Source: Faecalibacter bovis (GTDB lineage: Bacteria; Bacteroidota; Bacteroidia; Flavobacteriales; Weeksellaceae). From it: a DNA stretch of 64,000 nt. Below, piece by piece: positions 51,623-61,217 of this stretch. The translations under genes were made by a program, and so were the position numbers. Where the stretch lies: positions 2,486,501 through 2,550,500 of the forward strand of contig NZ_CP072842.1 of NCBI RefSeq assembly GCF_017948305.1, given 5' to 3'. The notes beneath the pieces were generated by a model that saw only the letters and a list, made by a program, of their open reading frames with translations, had not been told where the DNA came from and ran no database searches. Within the stretch, counting starts at the first letter, position 1; each line of letters starts with the position of its first letter.

Positions 51623-54484
51623 TTATCTACCAAACCCTACAACGTAAGTATTTACAAAGTCGTAGATTCGGTGTGTTACTCTTTCTATTTTTGTTTTTCT
51701 TTCTTTTAAAGTTGGTTTCGTCAGCATTGTGCCTACAATGTCATCACGCAAAGGTTTCTTCTCCGTAAAAAGGTATTCACCAATAACGTTTTCAACTTTC
51801 GTTGGATCTAAAGCTTCTTCTTGACTCAATGATAACATTGCTTCTCTACGTTCAGCTACAATGAAATCATCGAAAGCTTGGATCACTTGGTCTGGATCTG
51901 TTACCAATGGTAAATTTTTCTGAATAAACTTCTCAATTAATTCCTTCTTACTTCGTAATTTGATGTCTGAGTTTAAAAGATCCTGAATCATCTTCTCTTG
52001 TGATGGTTTCTCAGCAACTGGTGCTGCTTGTAACTTAATCAAAAGGTTCATAATGTAAGTAACATTAATCTCATCACGATGGATTAATTCTAGCTCGAAA
52101 TCTAAATCATCCAAAATTGAATGTGAAGTAGAATCTTCTGTTGGAGGTTTGATTTTCTCTTCGTAAATGTCCAGATATTTACTTTTGTAATCTTCAAATT
52201 CTTGGTGAGATATTGGTAAATTATCAAAACTAAAATCACCGTACTGCTTCATTTTATTGATCAAACGCATCACATCTCTAAACGCTTGAATAAATTCAGC
52301 TTGTTCTTCTTCGTTACGCAATTTGTTTACACTATCAACAGTTGGTGTAATTGCCAGTAATGATTGATATTTCTCTTGTAACTTTACATCTAATGCTTCG
52401 TATGGTGGTTCGATAATTTCACTTACAGCATCTCTGTTTGCAAATAATTCAATCGCTTCATCCGTAGCATCTTTCAAGTTTCGGTAGCAAACGATATTCC
52501 CATGACTCTTAACCTCATCAAGAATTCGATTTGTGCGTGAATAGGCTTGAATTAATCCATGATATTTCAAATTCTTATCAACATATAACGTGTTCAAGGT
52601 TTTGCTGTCAAATCCCGTTAAAAACATGTTTACGACCAATAATATATCAATCTGTTTTGCTTTTACTTTGTCTGCAATATCATTGTAATATTGGTAGAAC
52701 AACGCTGAGTCTTTCGTTGAATAATTTCGTTGGAACATGGCATTGTAATCCTTGATAAAATCATCCAACTCCTCACGTTTGTATTTTGCTAAATATGGTG
52801 TTTGTTCTTCAGCTGCAACATCCATTTCATCTTCATCAGGAATGAAACTAGATTCTGGATTTTTCTTCTCCTCCTCATTCGCTGCATAAGTAAAAATAGT
52901 AGCCACTTTCAGGTTATGTTCCCCACGCTCTTTTGCTTCCTTAAAGAGTTTATAATAAGCAATTGCTGCATCTGTATCACTAACACAAAACATTGCTGTA
53001 AACTCCTTATTATGGGTTTTCTTTTGATGGTTTTGGATGATGTGATTAACGATGGCTTTTCTACGTATTAGAGAATTCATTACCTCAGCTTCATCGATCT
53101 TTTCAATCTCGATGTCCTGAATATCATCCTTACCTTTGAAGGTTTTGATATACTCAATTGCGAAACGAAGAACATTCCCATCACGAATGGCATCAGTTAT
53201 CACATATTTATGTAACGGTTTACCAAATAACATTTCTGTCGTTCGTTTTCCATAATCATTCGTTCCTGCGTTTGCAGCAAAAATTGGAGTTCCAGTGAAA
53301 CCGAACATCTGACAACCTTTGAAGAAATTCTTAATGGTTTCGTGGGTTTGTCCAAACTGTGAACGGTGACATTCATCAAAAATAAAGACGATACGCTCGT
53401 TTTCTAAGGCTTTCATATCCTTTAGGTAATATGGCTTAGAAATCGCGTTATTTAGCTTCTGTATCGTTGTTACAATCAGTTTATTCTTACCCGTCATTTG
53501 ATCAACCAGTGTTTTGGTGTTGTTGGTAGAATCAATTGAACCTTTGCTAAAACTATTGAACTCCTTTGCCGTTTGTGTGTCCAAATCTTTACGATCGACC
53601 ACAAACACCACTTTATGAACTTCTGGTAATGTTGTTAAGATCTGAGCAGCTTTAAATGATGTTAAAGTTTTTCCTGATCCCGTCGTGTGCCAAATATAAC
53701 CGTAATCTGTTGTCGTCTTTACTTGGTTGATAATCGCTTCAACAGCATAGTATTGGTAAGGTCTAAGAACCATTAACGCTTTCTGTGTTTCATTCAGTAC
53801 GATGTACTGTGTGATCATTTTTGATAGCTGACATGGATTCATGAACGCATCAGCAAATTCAGATAAATTAGTGATGAGTTCATTTTCTTTATCAGCCCAG
53901 TAAAAAGTTTGTTTAAACGATCGATCCTTTACTCGTCCGTTGCAGTAATATTTCGTATTAACGCCATTACTGATCACGAAAAGTTGAATGAATTGGAACA
54001 ATCCGAAACCTGCACCGTACGAATGTCTTTGGTAACGGTTGATTTGATTGAAAGCTTCTTTTAGTTCTAAACCTCGTCTTTTCAATTCGATCTGCACCAA
54101 AGGTAAACCATTGATTAGTATGGTAACATCGTAACGGTTTTGGTAATCACCTTTCATCGAAATTTGATTCGAAACTTGGAACTCGTTTTTACACCAATTC
54201 TTAGCATCGATCAGTTGGATGGTTTTATTCTCACCCAATTCGTTGACATAAGGAATACGCGAACGCAATGTCTTTGCACGGTCGAAAGTATTCCCTTTGT
54301 TGATATAGATTAGAATCTGGTTAAATTCTGAATCTGTTAGGGTTATTTTATTATGTTTTTCGATCTGTTGTTTGAAGTTAGCCACAACATCTGCTTCCTG
54401 ACGAAGTGTAATGCGTTCGTAGCCTAATCCCACCAACTGATCGATTAAGTTGTTTTCTAGTAGTTGTTCTGGTTGTGCGTTCAT
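51623..54484 (-). CDS. hsdR: Type I restriction enzyme R subunit HsdR
   Basis: A 953-aa motor and nuclease subunit; I start at the ATG at 54484 (MNAQPEQLLENNLIDQLVGL). The N-terminal PD-(D/E)xK nuclease is visible at YDVTILINGLPLVQIELKRRG. The SF2 motor has Walker A IWHTTGSGKTLTSFKAAQIL, DEAD-like FIFDECHRSQFG, GFTGTPIFA and the QAYSRTNRI motif VI. The helical C-terminus links to the methylase. It is separated from the other hsd genes by a DUF3800 gene and a 137-bp gap containing a candidate + strand RNA. Confidence 0.94.
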   Translation of the reverse strand: MNAQPEQLLENNLIDQLVGLGYERITLRQEADVVANFKQQIEKHNKITLTDSEFNQILIYINKGNTFDRAKTLRSRIPYVNELGENKTIQLIDAKNWCKNEFQVSNQISMKGDYQNRYDVTILINGLPLVQIELKRRGLELKEAFNQINRYQRHSYGAGFGLFQFIQLFVISNGVNTKYYCNGRVKDRSFKQTFYWADKENELITNLSEFADAFMNPCQLSKMITQYIVLNETQKALMVLRPYQYYAVEAIINQVKTTTDYGYIWHTTGSGKTLTSFKAAQILTTLPEVHKVVFVVDRKDLDTQTAKEFNSFSKGSIDSTNNTKTLVDQMTGKNKLIVTTIQKLNNAISKPYYLKDMKALENERIVFIFDECHRSQFGQTHETIKNFFKGCQMFGFTGTPIFAANAGTNDYGKRTTEMLFGKPLHKYVITDAIRDGNVLRFAIEYIKTFKGKDDIQDIEIEKIDEAEVMNSLIRRKAIVNHIIQNHQKKTHNKEFTAMFCVSDTDAAIAYYKLFKEAKERGEHNLKVATIFTYAANEEEKKNPESSFIPDEDEMDVAAEEQTPYLAKYKREELDDFIKDYNAMFQRNYSTKDSALFYQYYNDIADKVKAKQIDILLVVNMFLTGFDSKTLNTLYVDKNLKYHGLIQAYSRTNRILDEVKSHGNIVCYRNLKDATDEAIELFANRDAVSEIIEPPYEALDVKLQEKYQSLLAITPTVDSVNKLRNEEEQAEFIQAFRDVMRLINKMKQYGDFSFDNLPISHQEFEDYKSKYLDIYEEKIKPPTEDSTSHSILDDLDFELELIHRDEINVTYIMNLLIKLQAAPVAEKPSQEKMIQDLLNSDIKLRSKKELIEKFIQKNLPLVTDPDQVIQAFDDFIVAERREAMLSLSQEEALDPTKVENVIGEYLFTEKKPLRDDIVGTMLTKPTLKERKTKIERVTHRIYDFVNTYVVGFGR

Positions 54485-54510
54485 TATTTTCAACACATTT
54501 TTTTATAAAA

Positions 54511-54543
54511 TTGTTATATATATGATTATTATAACTATATTTG
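54511..54543 (+). promoter_or_regulatory. Candidate + strand promoter in the hsdR upstream region
   Basis: A TTG at 54511-54513 and TATATTTG at 54536-54543 (exact TAnnTTTG) with a 22-nt spacer fit the Bacteroidetes promoter pattern. It points away from hsdR and towards the terminator at 54606-54635. Confidence 0.45.
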
Positions 54544-54549
54544 TACCAT

Positions 54550-54634
54550 AATTAAGTCTTTAACAAAAGAATATAAAAAGGATTGGGGTGTCCCCGGTCG
54601 AGCAGAAGCCAATCTTATGATTGGCTTTTGTTTT
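54550..54634 (+). ncRNA. Candidate small RNA between hsdR and DUF3800
   Basis: About 80 nt from the expected start near 54550 to a strong terminator: AAGCCAATC/GATTGGCTT (54606-54627, loop TTAT) plus TTGTTTTT. The body is GC-richer than the flanks and has GGGG-TGT-CCCC (54585-54595) followed by GGTCGAGCAG. GATTGG at 54581-54586 could also pair with CCAATC at 54609-54614, in competition with the terminator stem. There is no ATG in the body before the terminator loop. No + strand gene lies downstream for several kb, so it is not an ordinary leader. It does not resemble an RNA family I know. Confidence 0.45.
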
Positions 54635-55371
54635 TAAGGGAAAATCTTAATCCCATATATCTTCCCTTCTTTTTGATAAATTTTTTCCTTTAACACTTCG
54701 AAAGATGGATTAGCTCTATCTGGCTCAATAACATATCTTGCTATTGGATATGCTATCAGATCACTTAATTGTAATCCATTAATATTGTCTTTTTTTGATT
54801 TAAAGAAAATTTTTAAATTAACTTCTTTTAATCTTTCAGGTTTAACAAAGGAAGTTCCTCTTGATAAAAGTCGTTGGAAGTGTTCCTCAAGTTTCTTATC
54901 TTCTCTCTTACCTCGTTTTTCAATTATAATCTCTAACTCTTTCCTTACACCTCTTACTTCATCTAATGAAAATATTGCTCTTTCAATAATAAAAGAGAGG
55001 GCAAGTTCATATACATCGTTTGAAAGCTTACCATACATATTAATATATTTTTCTTTTTTAATAGCAGATGCTAATATTCTATATTTACTATCTGATATTA
55101 AAGAATTTATCATATGGTAAAATTCTTTTTTTAACTCCATATCAAATAAAATCTGAAACTCTTTTTCACATTTACGTATATCCCTTGAATGTAAAATTAC
55201 TTTTTTATCTCTCCAGAATTTTGTCTTGATAGAATTAATAGAGTCTTTAATCACTTGATAATTATCCTCACTTGTAAGTACAGCACACAAAAGGAAAACT
55301 GGAAATGACGGATCAAGATTAATCAAACCATGATCTCCACTCTCATCAATAAATAGGTAATATTTTTTCAT
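54634..55371 (-). CDS. DUF3800 protein inside the type I restriction locus
   Basis: A 245-aa DUF3800 protein: the start KKYYLFIDESGDHG carries the family's D-E-S-G-D motif, with FPVFLLCAVL and a C-terminal INGLQLSDLIAYPIARYVIE including a conserved Asp. The fold is thought to be RNase-H-like, suggesting a nuclease, but the activity is unproven. It lies 31 bp after hsdS and before hsdR. DUF3800 genes often accompany defence loci, so an accessory defence role is possible. Confidence 0.85.
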   Translation of the reverse strand: MKKYYLFIDESGDHGLINLDPSFPVFLLCAVLTSEDNYQVIKDSINSIKTKFWRDKKVILHSRDIRKCEKEFQILFDMELKKEFYHMINSLISDSKYRILASAIKKEKYINMYGKLSNDVYELALSFIIERAIFSLDEVRGVRKELEIIIEKRGKREDKKLEEHFQRLLSRGTSFVKPERLKEVNLKIFFKSKKDNINGLQLSDLIAYPIARYVIEPDRANPSFEVLKEKIYQKEGKIYGIKIFP

Positions 55372-55402
55372 AATGGCTTAGTTAAGTTTAGGATTAATAT
55401 GC

Positions 55403-56623
55403 TTATACAAACATTTGCTGCAACATCGCTTTCTTAAAGTTTTGGGTTTCTTTGATCTGTTGCTCTACTTTGGTGATACTTTCATCAATTGCAGATAAGA
55501 AATCGGCAATTTTTTGTTGTTCATGGTAATTTGGAAACGGTAATTTTATTTTAAAAAAACCATCTTTACTAATATTAAGTAATCCATCCATTCTTGCAGA
55601 ACTAGATACTAATTTTCTTAAATCTCTATCTAAATAATGATTTTCAAAAAGTTTTGCATAGAAATTAGTTGAAACTTCACTGACATTTAATGGACGAAAA
55701 CTTATAAAAACATTAGGAACTGAAATTTGATAATCAAAATTAGATAAATAAACACAACCATATGTATATGTCTTAGAATTACCTTTATTGTACGATAAAT
55801 CACCCTTATTTAATATAATATAATTTGCGTTCTGTTTTCCTGAAATATCTCTTCCAAATTTTTCTTCTTGACTTATAAATCCTTTACCAGCAGATATGCT
55901 GTAAGTTGCAATTTTCTTGTTTCCTACTTTATCTTTAATCTCTATAAAAATCTCACCCAAACGTTTCTCTTCCCACTCAGGATAGTCGTTGCCGTTTTCA
56001 TCTTTAAAACGAATTTCTTGTGTAAACAATTTTTGCATCATCGCTTTTTTGTAGCGTGATAATTCTGTTTTCTTCTCTTCGAGTAACTCGATCTTCTTGT
56101 CGATGGTTGTTAAGTAATCGGCAATTTTTTGTTGTTCTGGGAGGGAAGTTGTATATACTTTGATATTAGAAAAATCAGTTTTATTTATTAAAGGGACAGC
56201 CTGTGTACCAGCTATCATTTTAATAATATTCTGTCTTTTCTCCAGGGAATAATAAATAAAATCATTAGAGAAATCATCAAATGCTGTTAATGAATTTATT
56301 TGCTGATTAGTTGTATAATCGATTGGTACAATAGCTAATTTACCTATTGTAGAACCAATACATACAAATGCAATACTACCTCCTGAAACCTTACGACATT
56401 TATCGAATCCTTTTTTAGTTAAAGTTGTTTTTGTTTGGGTAACATATTTATTCTCGTTTATATCATATGGACTAACAAAAAGATATTCACCTCCATAGTA
56501 TGTTCTATTACTAGTTGATGGTGTAGAACCTGTTATTATATGACTTATTGATCCTAGTCTATAACTTTTCCAATCCCCATTAAATTCATGAAACCTCAAC
56601 TTAGGCTGTAATTGTATTTCCAT
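55403..56623 (-). CDS. hsdS: Type I restriction specificity subunit HsdS
   Basis: A 406-aa DNA-recognition subunit with two target-recognition domains: residues ~15-165 (starting WKSYRLGSISHIITGSTPST) and ~215-370 (starting YPEWEEKRLGEIFIEIKDKV). Each is followed by a conserved helical spacer, LPEQQKIADYLTTIDKKIEL and YHEQQKIADFLSAIDESITK. Recognition sequence cannot be read. It is 1 bp after hsdM. No second hsdS fragment or inverted recombination arms were seen, so no sign of shuffling in this window. Confidence 0.94.
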   Translation of the reverse strand: MEIQLQPKLRFHEFNGDWKSYRLGSISHIITGSTPSTSNRTYYGGEYLFVSPYDINENKYVTQTKTTLTKKGFDKCRKVSGGSIAFVCIGSTIGKLAIVPIDYTTNQQINSLTAFDDFSNDFIYYSLEKRQNIIKMIAGTQAVPLINKTDFSNIKVYTTSLPEQQKIADYLTTIDKKIELLEEKKTELSRYKKAMMQKLFTQEIRFKDENGNDYPEWEEKRLGEIFIEIKDKVGNKKIATYSISAGKGFISQEEKFGRDISGKQNANYIILNKGDLSYNKGNSKTYTYGCVYLSNFDYQISVPNVFISFRPLNVSEVSTNFYAKLFENHYLDRDLRKLVSSSARMDGLLNISKDGFFKIKLPFPNYHEQQKIADFLSAIDESITKVEQQIKETQNFKKAMLQQMFV

Positions 56624-56624
56624 A

Positions 56625-58175
56625 TTAAAACGGTGTTGGGATATTTAATTGTTTACAGAAGTCAGCCAATTGTTTATCTACCTCTAAAAGTTCTTTATTA
56701 ATCGTTTTCAAACGATCTGACACCACATCTACATCAATTGCTTCCTCTTCCTCAAACGTATCCACATAACGTGGGATATTCAAGTTATAATCGTTTTCAG
56801 CAATCTCTGCTAAAGTCGTGATATGACAATATTTTTCTATCTCTTGTCGGTTCGCATAAGCATCCACAATACGATCAATATCTTCTGGTCGAAGTTTGTT
56901 CTGTGTACCTTCTTTGGTATAGTTCTCTTCACCACTTGCATCAATAAAGACAATGTTATCATCCGCTTTACGGCATTTCTTCAGTACCACTATACATGTT
57001 GGGATCGATGTTCCGTAAAAGATATTGGCAGGTAAACCAATGATTGCATCAATGGCATTTAATTCTTTGATGAAATACTCACGTATTACACCTTCTGCTG
57101 CACCACGAAATAATACCCCATGAGGAAAAACAGAAGCCACTGTTCCGTTATCTGCCAATTGGTAGTACATGTGTTGTAAGAACGCAAAATCGGCTTTTGT
57201 TTTGGGTGCTAGTTTTCCAAATTGGTTGAATCGTGGATCTGAAGCATTTAAAGGATTCGCATCACCTTTCCAGTTAGCAGAAAATGGAGGATTTGCGACA
57301 ATTGCTTCAAATCGTTGTTCTAAGTGATGAGGTTCTTCTAGTGTATCATCCTGCTCGATGTTGAAACGTGAGAAATGCACATCGTGCAAAATCATGTTCA
57401 TACGAGCCAAGTTGTATGTTGTTGGGTTTAATTCTTGTCCGTAAAAATCAGCCACATTAGATTCTTTCGCAACACGAAGCAATAAGGAACCAGAACCACA
57501 TGTAGGATCATAAACCGAACGGATCTTATCTTTTCCTAATGTTACAATCTTCGCAAGAATCGTAGAAACTTGTTGAGGTGTATAGAATTCTCCAGCACTT
57601 TTACCTGCACCAGCCGCGAAGTTGGAGATCAAATACTCGTAAGCATCACCTAAAACATCAGAATCGATTTCGTTAAGTTTAAAGTCGATTTCAGCTAACT
57701 TGCCTAAGATTTCTACAATTACTTCATTACGTTTGTCTGGAGTCTTACCAAGCTTACTTGAAGCTAGATCCACATCTTGGAACAAACCATTGAAATCTTC
57801 TTCAGACTCTGTACCCATTGTCGATTGCTCGATGTAGTTCAGTGTCGCTTCTAATTCTTCAATAATGTATTCTTTCTCACCTTTCTTTGCAATGATCTCG
57901 AATAACTGGTTTGGTGCAAGGTAATAACCTAATTGTGCCAACGACTCTTCCTGAATAGCTTCTAAAGTTTCAGGATCAGACACAAGTGTGTATTCCTTCA
58001 CTTCCTCGTCCTCTAAAAGAGTGTTAGCGTATAAATGTTGCTTCTCTGATAAGTATTTAAAGAAGATAAATCCTAATATGTAGTTACGGTATTCATCTGC
58101 GTTGATTCGTCCTCGTAAGGTATTTGCAATATCCCAAAGCTTTTGCTCTAGTTGCTGTTTTTGATCTCCTGACAT
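56625..58175 (-). CDS. hsdM: Type I restriction methylase HsdM
   Basis: A 516-aa N6-adenine methylase. I start at MSGDQKQQLEQKLWDIANTL (ATG at 58175); the 24 upstream codons encode an unrelated hydrophobic tract. After the N-terminal helical domain the SAM site is VYDPTCGSGSLLLRVAKES and the catalytic motif is ANPPFSANWKGD (NPPF). FPHGVLFRGAAEGVIREYFI follows. First of hsdM-hsdS-DUF3800-hsdR. A TATATTTA box on the - strand near 58200 may be its promoter. Confidence 0.95.
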   Translation of the reverse strand: MSGDQKQQLEQKLWDIANTLRGRINADEYRNYILGFIFFKYLSEKQHLYANTLLEDEEVKEYTLVSDPETLEAIQEESLAQLGYYLAPNQLFEIIAKKGEKEYIIEELEATLNYIEQSTMGTESEEDFNGLFQDVDLASSKLGKTPDKRNEVIVEILGKLAEIDFKLNEIDSDVLGDAYEYLISNFAAGAGKSAGEFYTPQQVSTILAKIVTLGKDKIRSVYDPTCGSGSLLLRVAKESNVADFYGQELNPTTYNLARMNMILHDVHFSRFNIEQDDTLEEPHHLEQRFEAIVANPPFSANWKGDANPLNASDPRFNQFGKLAPKTKADFAFLQHMYYQLADNGTVASVFPHGVLFRGAAEGVIREYFIKELNAIDAIIGLPANIFYGTSIPTCIVVLKKCRKADDNIVFIDASGEENYTKEGTQNKLRPEDIDRIVDAYANRQEIEKYCHITTLAEIAENDYNLNIPRYVDTFEEEEAIDVDVVSDRLKTINKELLEVDKQLADFCKQLNIPTPF

Positions 58176-58515
58176 TTTTGTTCTATTGGTGGTTAAATAT
58201 ACGAAATGGAGTGTGGAAAAAAGATACAAAAAGAAATTTATACACAAAAAAAAACCACATCAACTAAGATGTGGTTTTACTTGGTATTGATACCCAATTG
58301 AGAAAAATGAACTTCTGGGACAACTATGAATTTTACTTCAAAAAATCATTAAAAATGATAGGATTGATAAATTATAAAGAATTAAAAAACCAGCCATAAA
58401 GGCTGGTTTTTTATTTATTATCAGTATAGATCTTTGAATTTATTACCGCTAATTCTACCACATTACAAATTCTTTTAAGTTGAAATTATGATGTAGTTAA
58501 TTTTTAGAAATTTAA
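58176..58515. other. Intergenic region with two terminators
   Basis: Holds a terminator stem AAAACCACATC/AGATGTGGTTTT at 58251-58278 (T run on the - strand) and a second stem AAAAAACCAGCC/GGCTGGTTTTTT at 58385-58412 with T runs on both strands. Between them is a possible 30-codon + strand frame (58307-58399, starting MNFWDNYEFY) whose end runs into the second hairpin; I do not count it as a gene. The double terminator isolates the hsd genes from the ABC transporter unit. Confidence 0.75.
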
Positions 58516-59835
58516 TTAGTTTTTATAAGTAATCCATTTCAACATTTCTTTTACCGTTGGTTTTTTACCGTAAATTAAAATTCCAATACGATAAATTTTT
58601 GAGGCTAAAAAGATCATTCCTATTGTACTTACAAATAAGATTGAAATAGATAATACCAATTCCCATATCGGAATATCGAAAGGTATTCTTGTAATCATTG
58701 ATATTGGAGATGTAAATGGTATCATTGATAGCCAAAATGCAACCGGACCGTCAGGGTTTTGTAAAGTAGAGAATGAACCATAAAGTCCAATCATCATAGG
58801 AACTAACGGGAAATAAGTAAACTGTTGCGTATCTGTATCGTTATCAACCGCAGAACCAATTGCTGCAAAAATTGCTGAATAAAATAAATATCCTAAAATG
58901 AAATAAATAATAAATGTAAAGATAATTAACGGGTAATTGAATGAAAGTAATATTTCACTTGTTTCAGCCACCATTTGCATTAATTCAGGATTTTGTTCTG
59001 TAATTTTTGCTTGTTGCATCGCATCTGTAGCCATTTCCACTCGACTTGCAGCGATTGCTGGAAAAATCATTAAAAGTCCCAATGTCATGGTAATCCAAAT
59101 AGTAAATTGGGTAACAGCAACCATAGTTGTTCCAAGAATTTTACCCATCATCAGCTGGAAAGGTTTAACCGAAGAAATGATAATTTCTACAACACGGTTG
59201 TTTTTTTCTTCCACAACAGAACGCATTACTTTTACCCCATAAATCATGATGAACATAAAAATAATATATGTCAATGCACCTGATAATGCGATTTTAAGTT
59301 CAACTCCCTTATCTTCTTTACCTTCTTTTACATTAAATACATTAAGCGAAACATTAGAATCAGTTTGTTTTAATTTTTCTTGATCAATACCAGAACTTTT
59401 CATTCTAAATTCTTCAATCTTTGAAGACATCATGCTCGAAATCTTTTCACGATCTGTAATTCCTAAATTACCATTCGTTGAAAGTTTTGTATTTTTCTCA
59501 ATATTGGTATAATTACCATCTGTATTGGCCGGAATTTCTAATACTGCATTTAAATATTCGCTTCCACTTAAAGTATCTTTTATTGCTTTCGCTTCGTCAG
59601 GCGTATAAATATTAAAAATCATATTTTCGTCTGACTTAAATGTTGTTACGAATTGAGCACTTTCGTCGATTACAGCAATATTTTTAACTTCAGCATTATT
59701 AGTTGCCGTCAGCCAAAATATTACACCTCCTGCACCAACAATTAACAAAGGTGCTAAAACCGTCATGACTAAAAAAGATTTATTTTTTACTTGCGAAAAA
59801 AACTCTCTTGATGCTACTAAAAATATATTTTTCAT
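58516..59835 (-). CDS. ABC-2 type exporter permease, NatB-like
   Basis: A 439-aa membrane protein: TM1 at FLVMTVLAPLLIVGAGGVIF, a ~150-residue extracytoplasmic loop, then five membrane segments (LTYIIFMFIMIYGVKVMR, FTIWITMTLGLLMIFPAIAA, PLIIFTFIIYFILGYLFY and two more). VVEEKNNRVVEIIISSVKPF is the conserved ABC-2 NatB-type motif. It pairs with the ATPase gene 12 bp upstream. Members export sodium or unidentified compounds; substrate unknown. Confidence 0.88.
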   Translation of the reverse strand: MKNIFLVASREFFSQVKNKSFLVMTVLAPLLIVGAGGVIFWLTATNNAEVKNIAVIDESAQFVTTFKSDENMIFNIYTPDEAKAIKDTLSGSEYLNAVLEIPANTDGNYTNIEKNTKLSTNGNLGITDREKISSMMSSKIEEFRMKSSGIDQEKLKQTDSNVSLNVFNVKEGKEDKGVELKIALSGALTYIIFMFIMIYGVKVMRSVVEEKNNRVVEIIISSVKPFQLMMGKILGTTMVAVTQFTIWITMTLGLLMIFPAIAASRVEMATDAMQQAKITEQNPELMQMVAETSEILLSFNYPLIIFTFIIYFILGYLFYSAIFAAIGSAVDNDTDTQQFTYFPLVPMMIGLYGSFSTLQNPDGPVAFWLSMIPFTSPISMITRIPFDIPIWELVLSISILFVSTIGMIFLASKIYRIGILIYGKKPTVKEMLKWITYKN

Positions 59836-59847
59836 CTTCTTTATTTG

Positions 59848-60783
59848 TTAAATGTTTTGAGCTGAATTTGATTGTTTTACGGCTTGTAAGAATACATCAT
59901 TCATAGATGGAATGATTTCTTTAAACTGATTTATTTGTCCCATTTCTATTAATTCATTCAACAAAACATTAGACGCTATCGATTTATCAATCAATAAATT
60001 AAAAGAAGTCATATCACCTTTTACATTAACATCTCTAATTTGATATTTATTTCCTAAAAGTGCTAAATTATATTCAGAAATATTATGAATTCCAATATTA
60101 AACTCACCTGATTTGAATTGATTTCTAACCTCTTCTATAGTTCCATCTAATACCTTATTGGATTGATTAATTAAAGCAACATGGTCACACATTTCTTCAA
60201 CCGATTCCATTCTGTGAGTTGAAAAGATAATTGTTGTTCCTTTTTTACGAAGTTCTAAAATTTCATTTGCAATTAATTGCGCATTAACTGGATCAAAACC
60301 TGAAAATGGTTCATCAAAAATCAGTAAAGATGGTTCGTGTATAACTGTAACCACAAACTGAACTTTTTGCCCCATCCCTTTAGAAAGCTCACTTAATTTT
60401 TTATCCCACCAAGACATCATGTCTAATTTTTCAAACCAATATTGGGTGCGTTTTCTAGCTTCGGCTGATGACATACCTTTTAATCTTGCGAAATAAATGG
60501 CTTGCTCTCCTACTTTCATATTTTTATATAACCCACGTTCCTCTGGCATGTAACCAACTTGAGCAATTGATTTTTTGGTTAAAGGTTCACCGTTTAATAA
60601 AATTCGACCTTCGTCTGGAGCTGTAATTTGATTAACAATTCTAATAAAAGTAGTTTTTCCTGCACCATTTGGTCCTAAAAGTCCATAAATTGAACCTTGA
60701 GGTATATTTATACTAAAGTTGTTTAATGCAACTTTATCTTTGTAGCGTCTTGTTAAATTTTCTGCTTGTAATAAGTAGTCCAT
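59848..60783 (-). CDS. ABC transporter ATP-binding protein, NatA-like
   Basis: A 311-aa ATPase. Walker A GLLGPNGAGKTTFIRIVNQI near residue 36, Q-loop VGYMPEERGLYKNM, signature LSKGMGQKVQFVVTVI, Walker B LLIFDEPFSGFDPVN and switch His in IIFSTHRMESVEEM. A ~90-residue C-terminal DUF4162-like domain follows. It is 5' of the permease gene on the same strand and forms one exporter with it. Confidence 0.93.
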   Translation of the reverse strand: MDYLLQAENLTRRYKDKVALNNFSINIPQGSIYGLLGPNGAGKTTFIRIVNQITAPDEGRILLNGEPLTKKSIAQVGYMPEERGLYKNMKVGEQAIYFARLKGMSSAEARKRTQYWFEKLDMMSWWDKKLSELSKGMGQKVQFVVTVIHEPSLLIFDEPFSGFDPVNAQLIANEILELRKKGTTIIFSTHRMESVEEMCDHVALINQSNKVLDGTIEEVRNQFKSGEFNIGIHNISEYNLALLGNKYQIRDVNVKGDMTSFNLLIDKSIASNVLLNELIEMGQINQFKEIIPSMNDVFLQAVKQSNSAQNI

Positions 60784-60833
60784 TTTGTATATAAATTGAA
60801 TTTACAAAGTTAGTAAGAAGATAATGAAAAACG

Positions 60834-61175
60834 TTACAAATTATTTTCATCTATCAAAGGATTCCAAAGATGATCTTTAAAATTTACCACTTGCTCATTC
60901 TTTATTTTGACACCTTCATTTTCTAAAAGTTGAATCATTAATTCTGGAGGTGAAAAATGATGTTTTCCCGTTAATAGTCCATTCCTATTTACCACACGAT
61001 GTGCAGGAATATCATCTAAATGATGCACTCGATTCATTGCATAACCAACAACACGCGCAGAGAATCCAGCCCCAATTATTTTTGCAATAATTCCATACGT
61101 TGTTACTTTTCCGGTTGGTATTTGCTTAACAATATCGTATATCATTTTATAATTCTCCGATATTTCATTCTCCAT
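60834..61175 (-). CDS. Alkyltransferase-like (ATL) DNA-binding protein
   Basis: A 113-aa member of the MGMT family. VKQIPTGKVTTYGIIAKIIG is the DNA-binding HTH with the flipping residues. The alkyl-acceptor motif PCHRV is PAHRVVNRNGLLTGKHHF here: the Cys is replaced by Ala, which marks non-enzymatic ATL proteins that flag O6-alkylguanine for nucleotide excision repair. It is 50 bp upstream of the ABC ATPase gene and divergent from a two-TM protein gene. Confidence 0.92.
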   Translation of the reverse strand: MENEISENYKMIYDIVKQIPTGKVTTYGIIAKIIGAGFSARVVGYAMNRVHHLDDIPAHRVVNRNGLLTGKHHFSPPELMIQLLENEGVKIKNEQVVNFKDHLWNPLIDENNL

Positions 61176-61217
61176 AATTAATTGATTTATTGTAAATTTA
61201 ATGAATGCTAATATATA

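Noticed and set aside
54581-54600. tRNA remnant or attachment site suggested by the CCCCGGTCGAGC stretch
   Set aside because: No flanking tRNA structure, no integrase in the window and no second copy seen; a small RNA with its own terminator fits better.
55403-56623. Phase-variable hsdS by inversion or recombination
   Set aside because: Only one hsdS with both recognition domains and no extra fragment, recombinase or inverted arms nearby.
58307-58399. 30-codon + strand ORF between two terminators
   Set aside because: Its end lies in a terminator hairpin and there is no promoter match or conserved feature.
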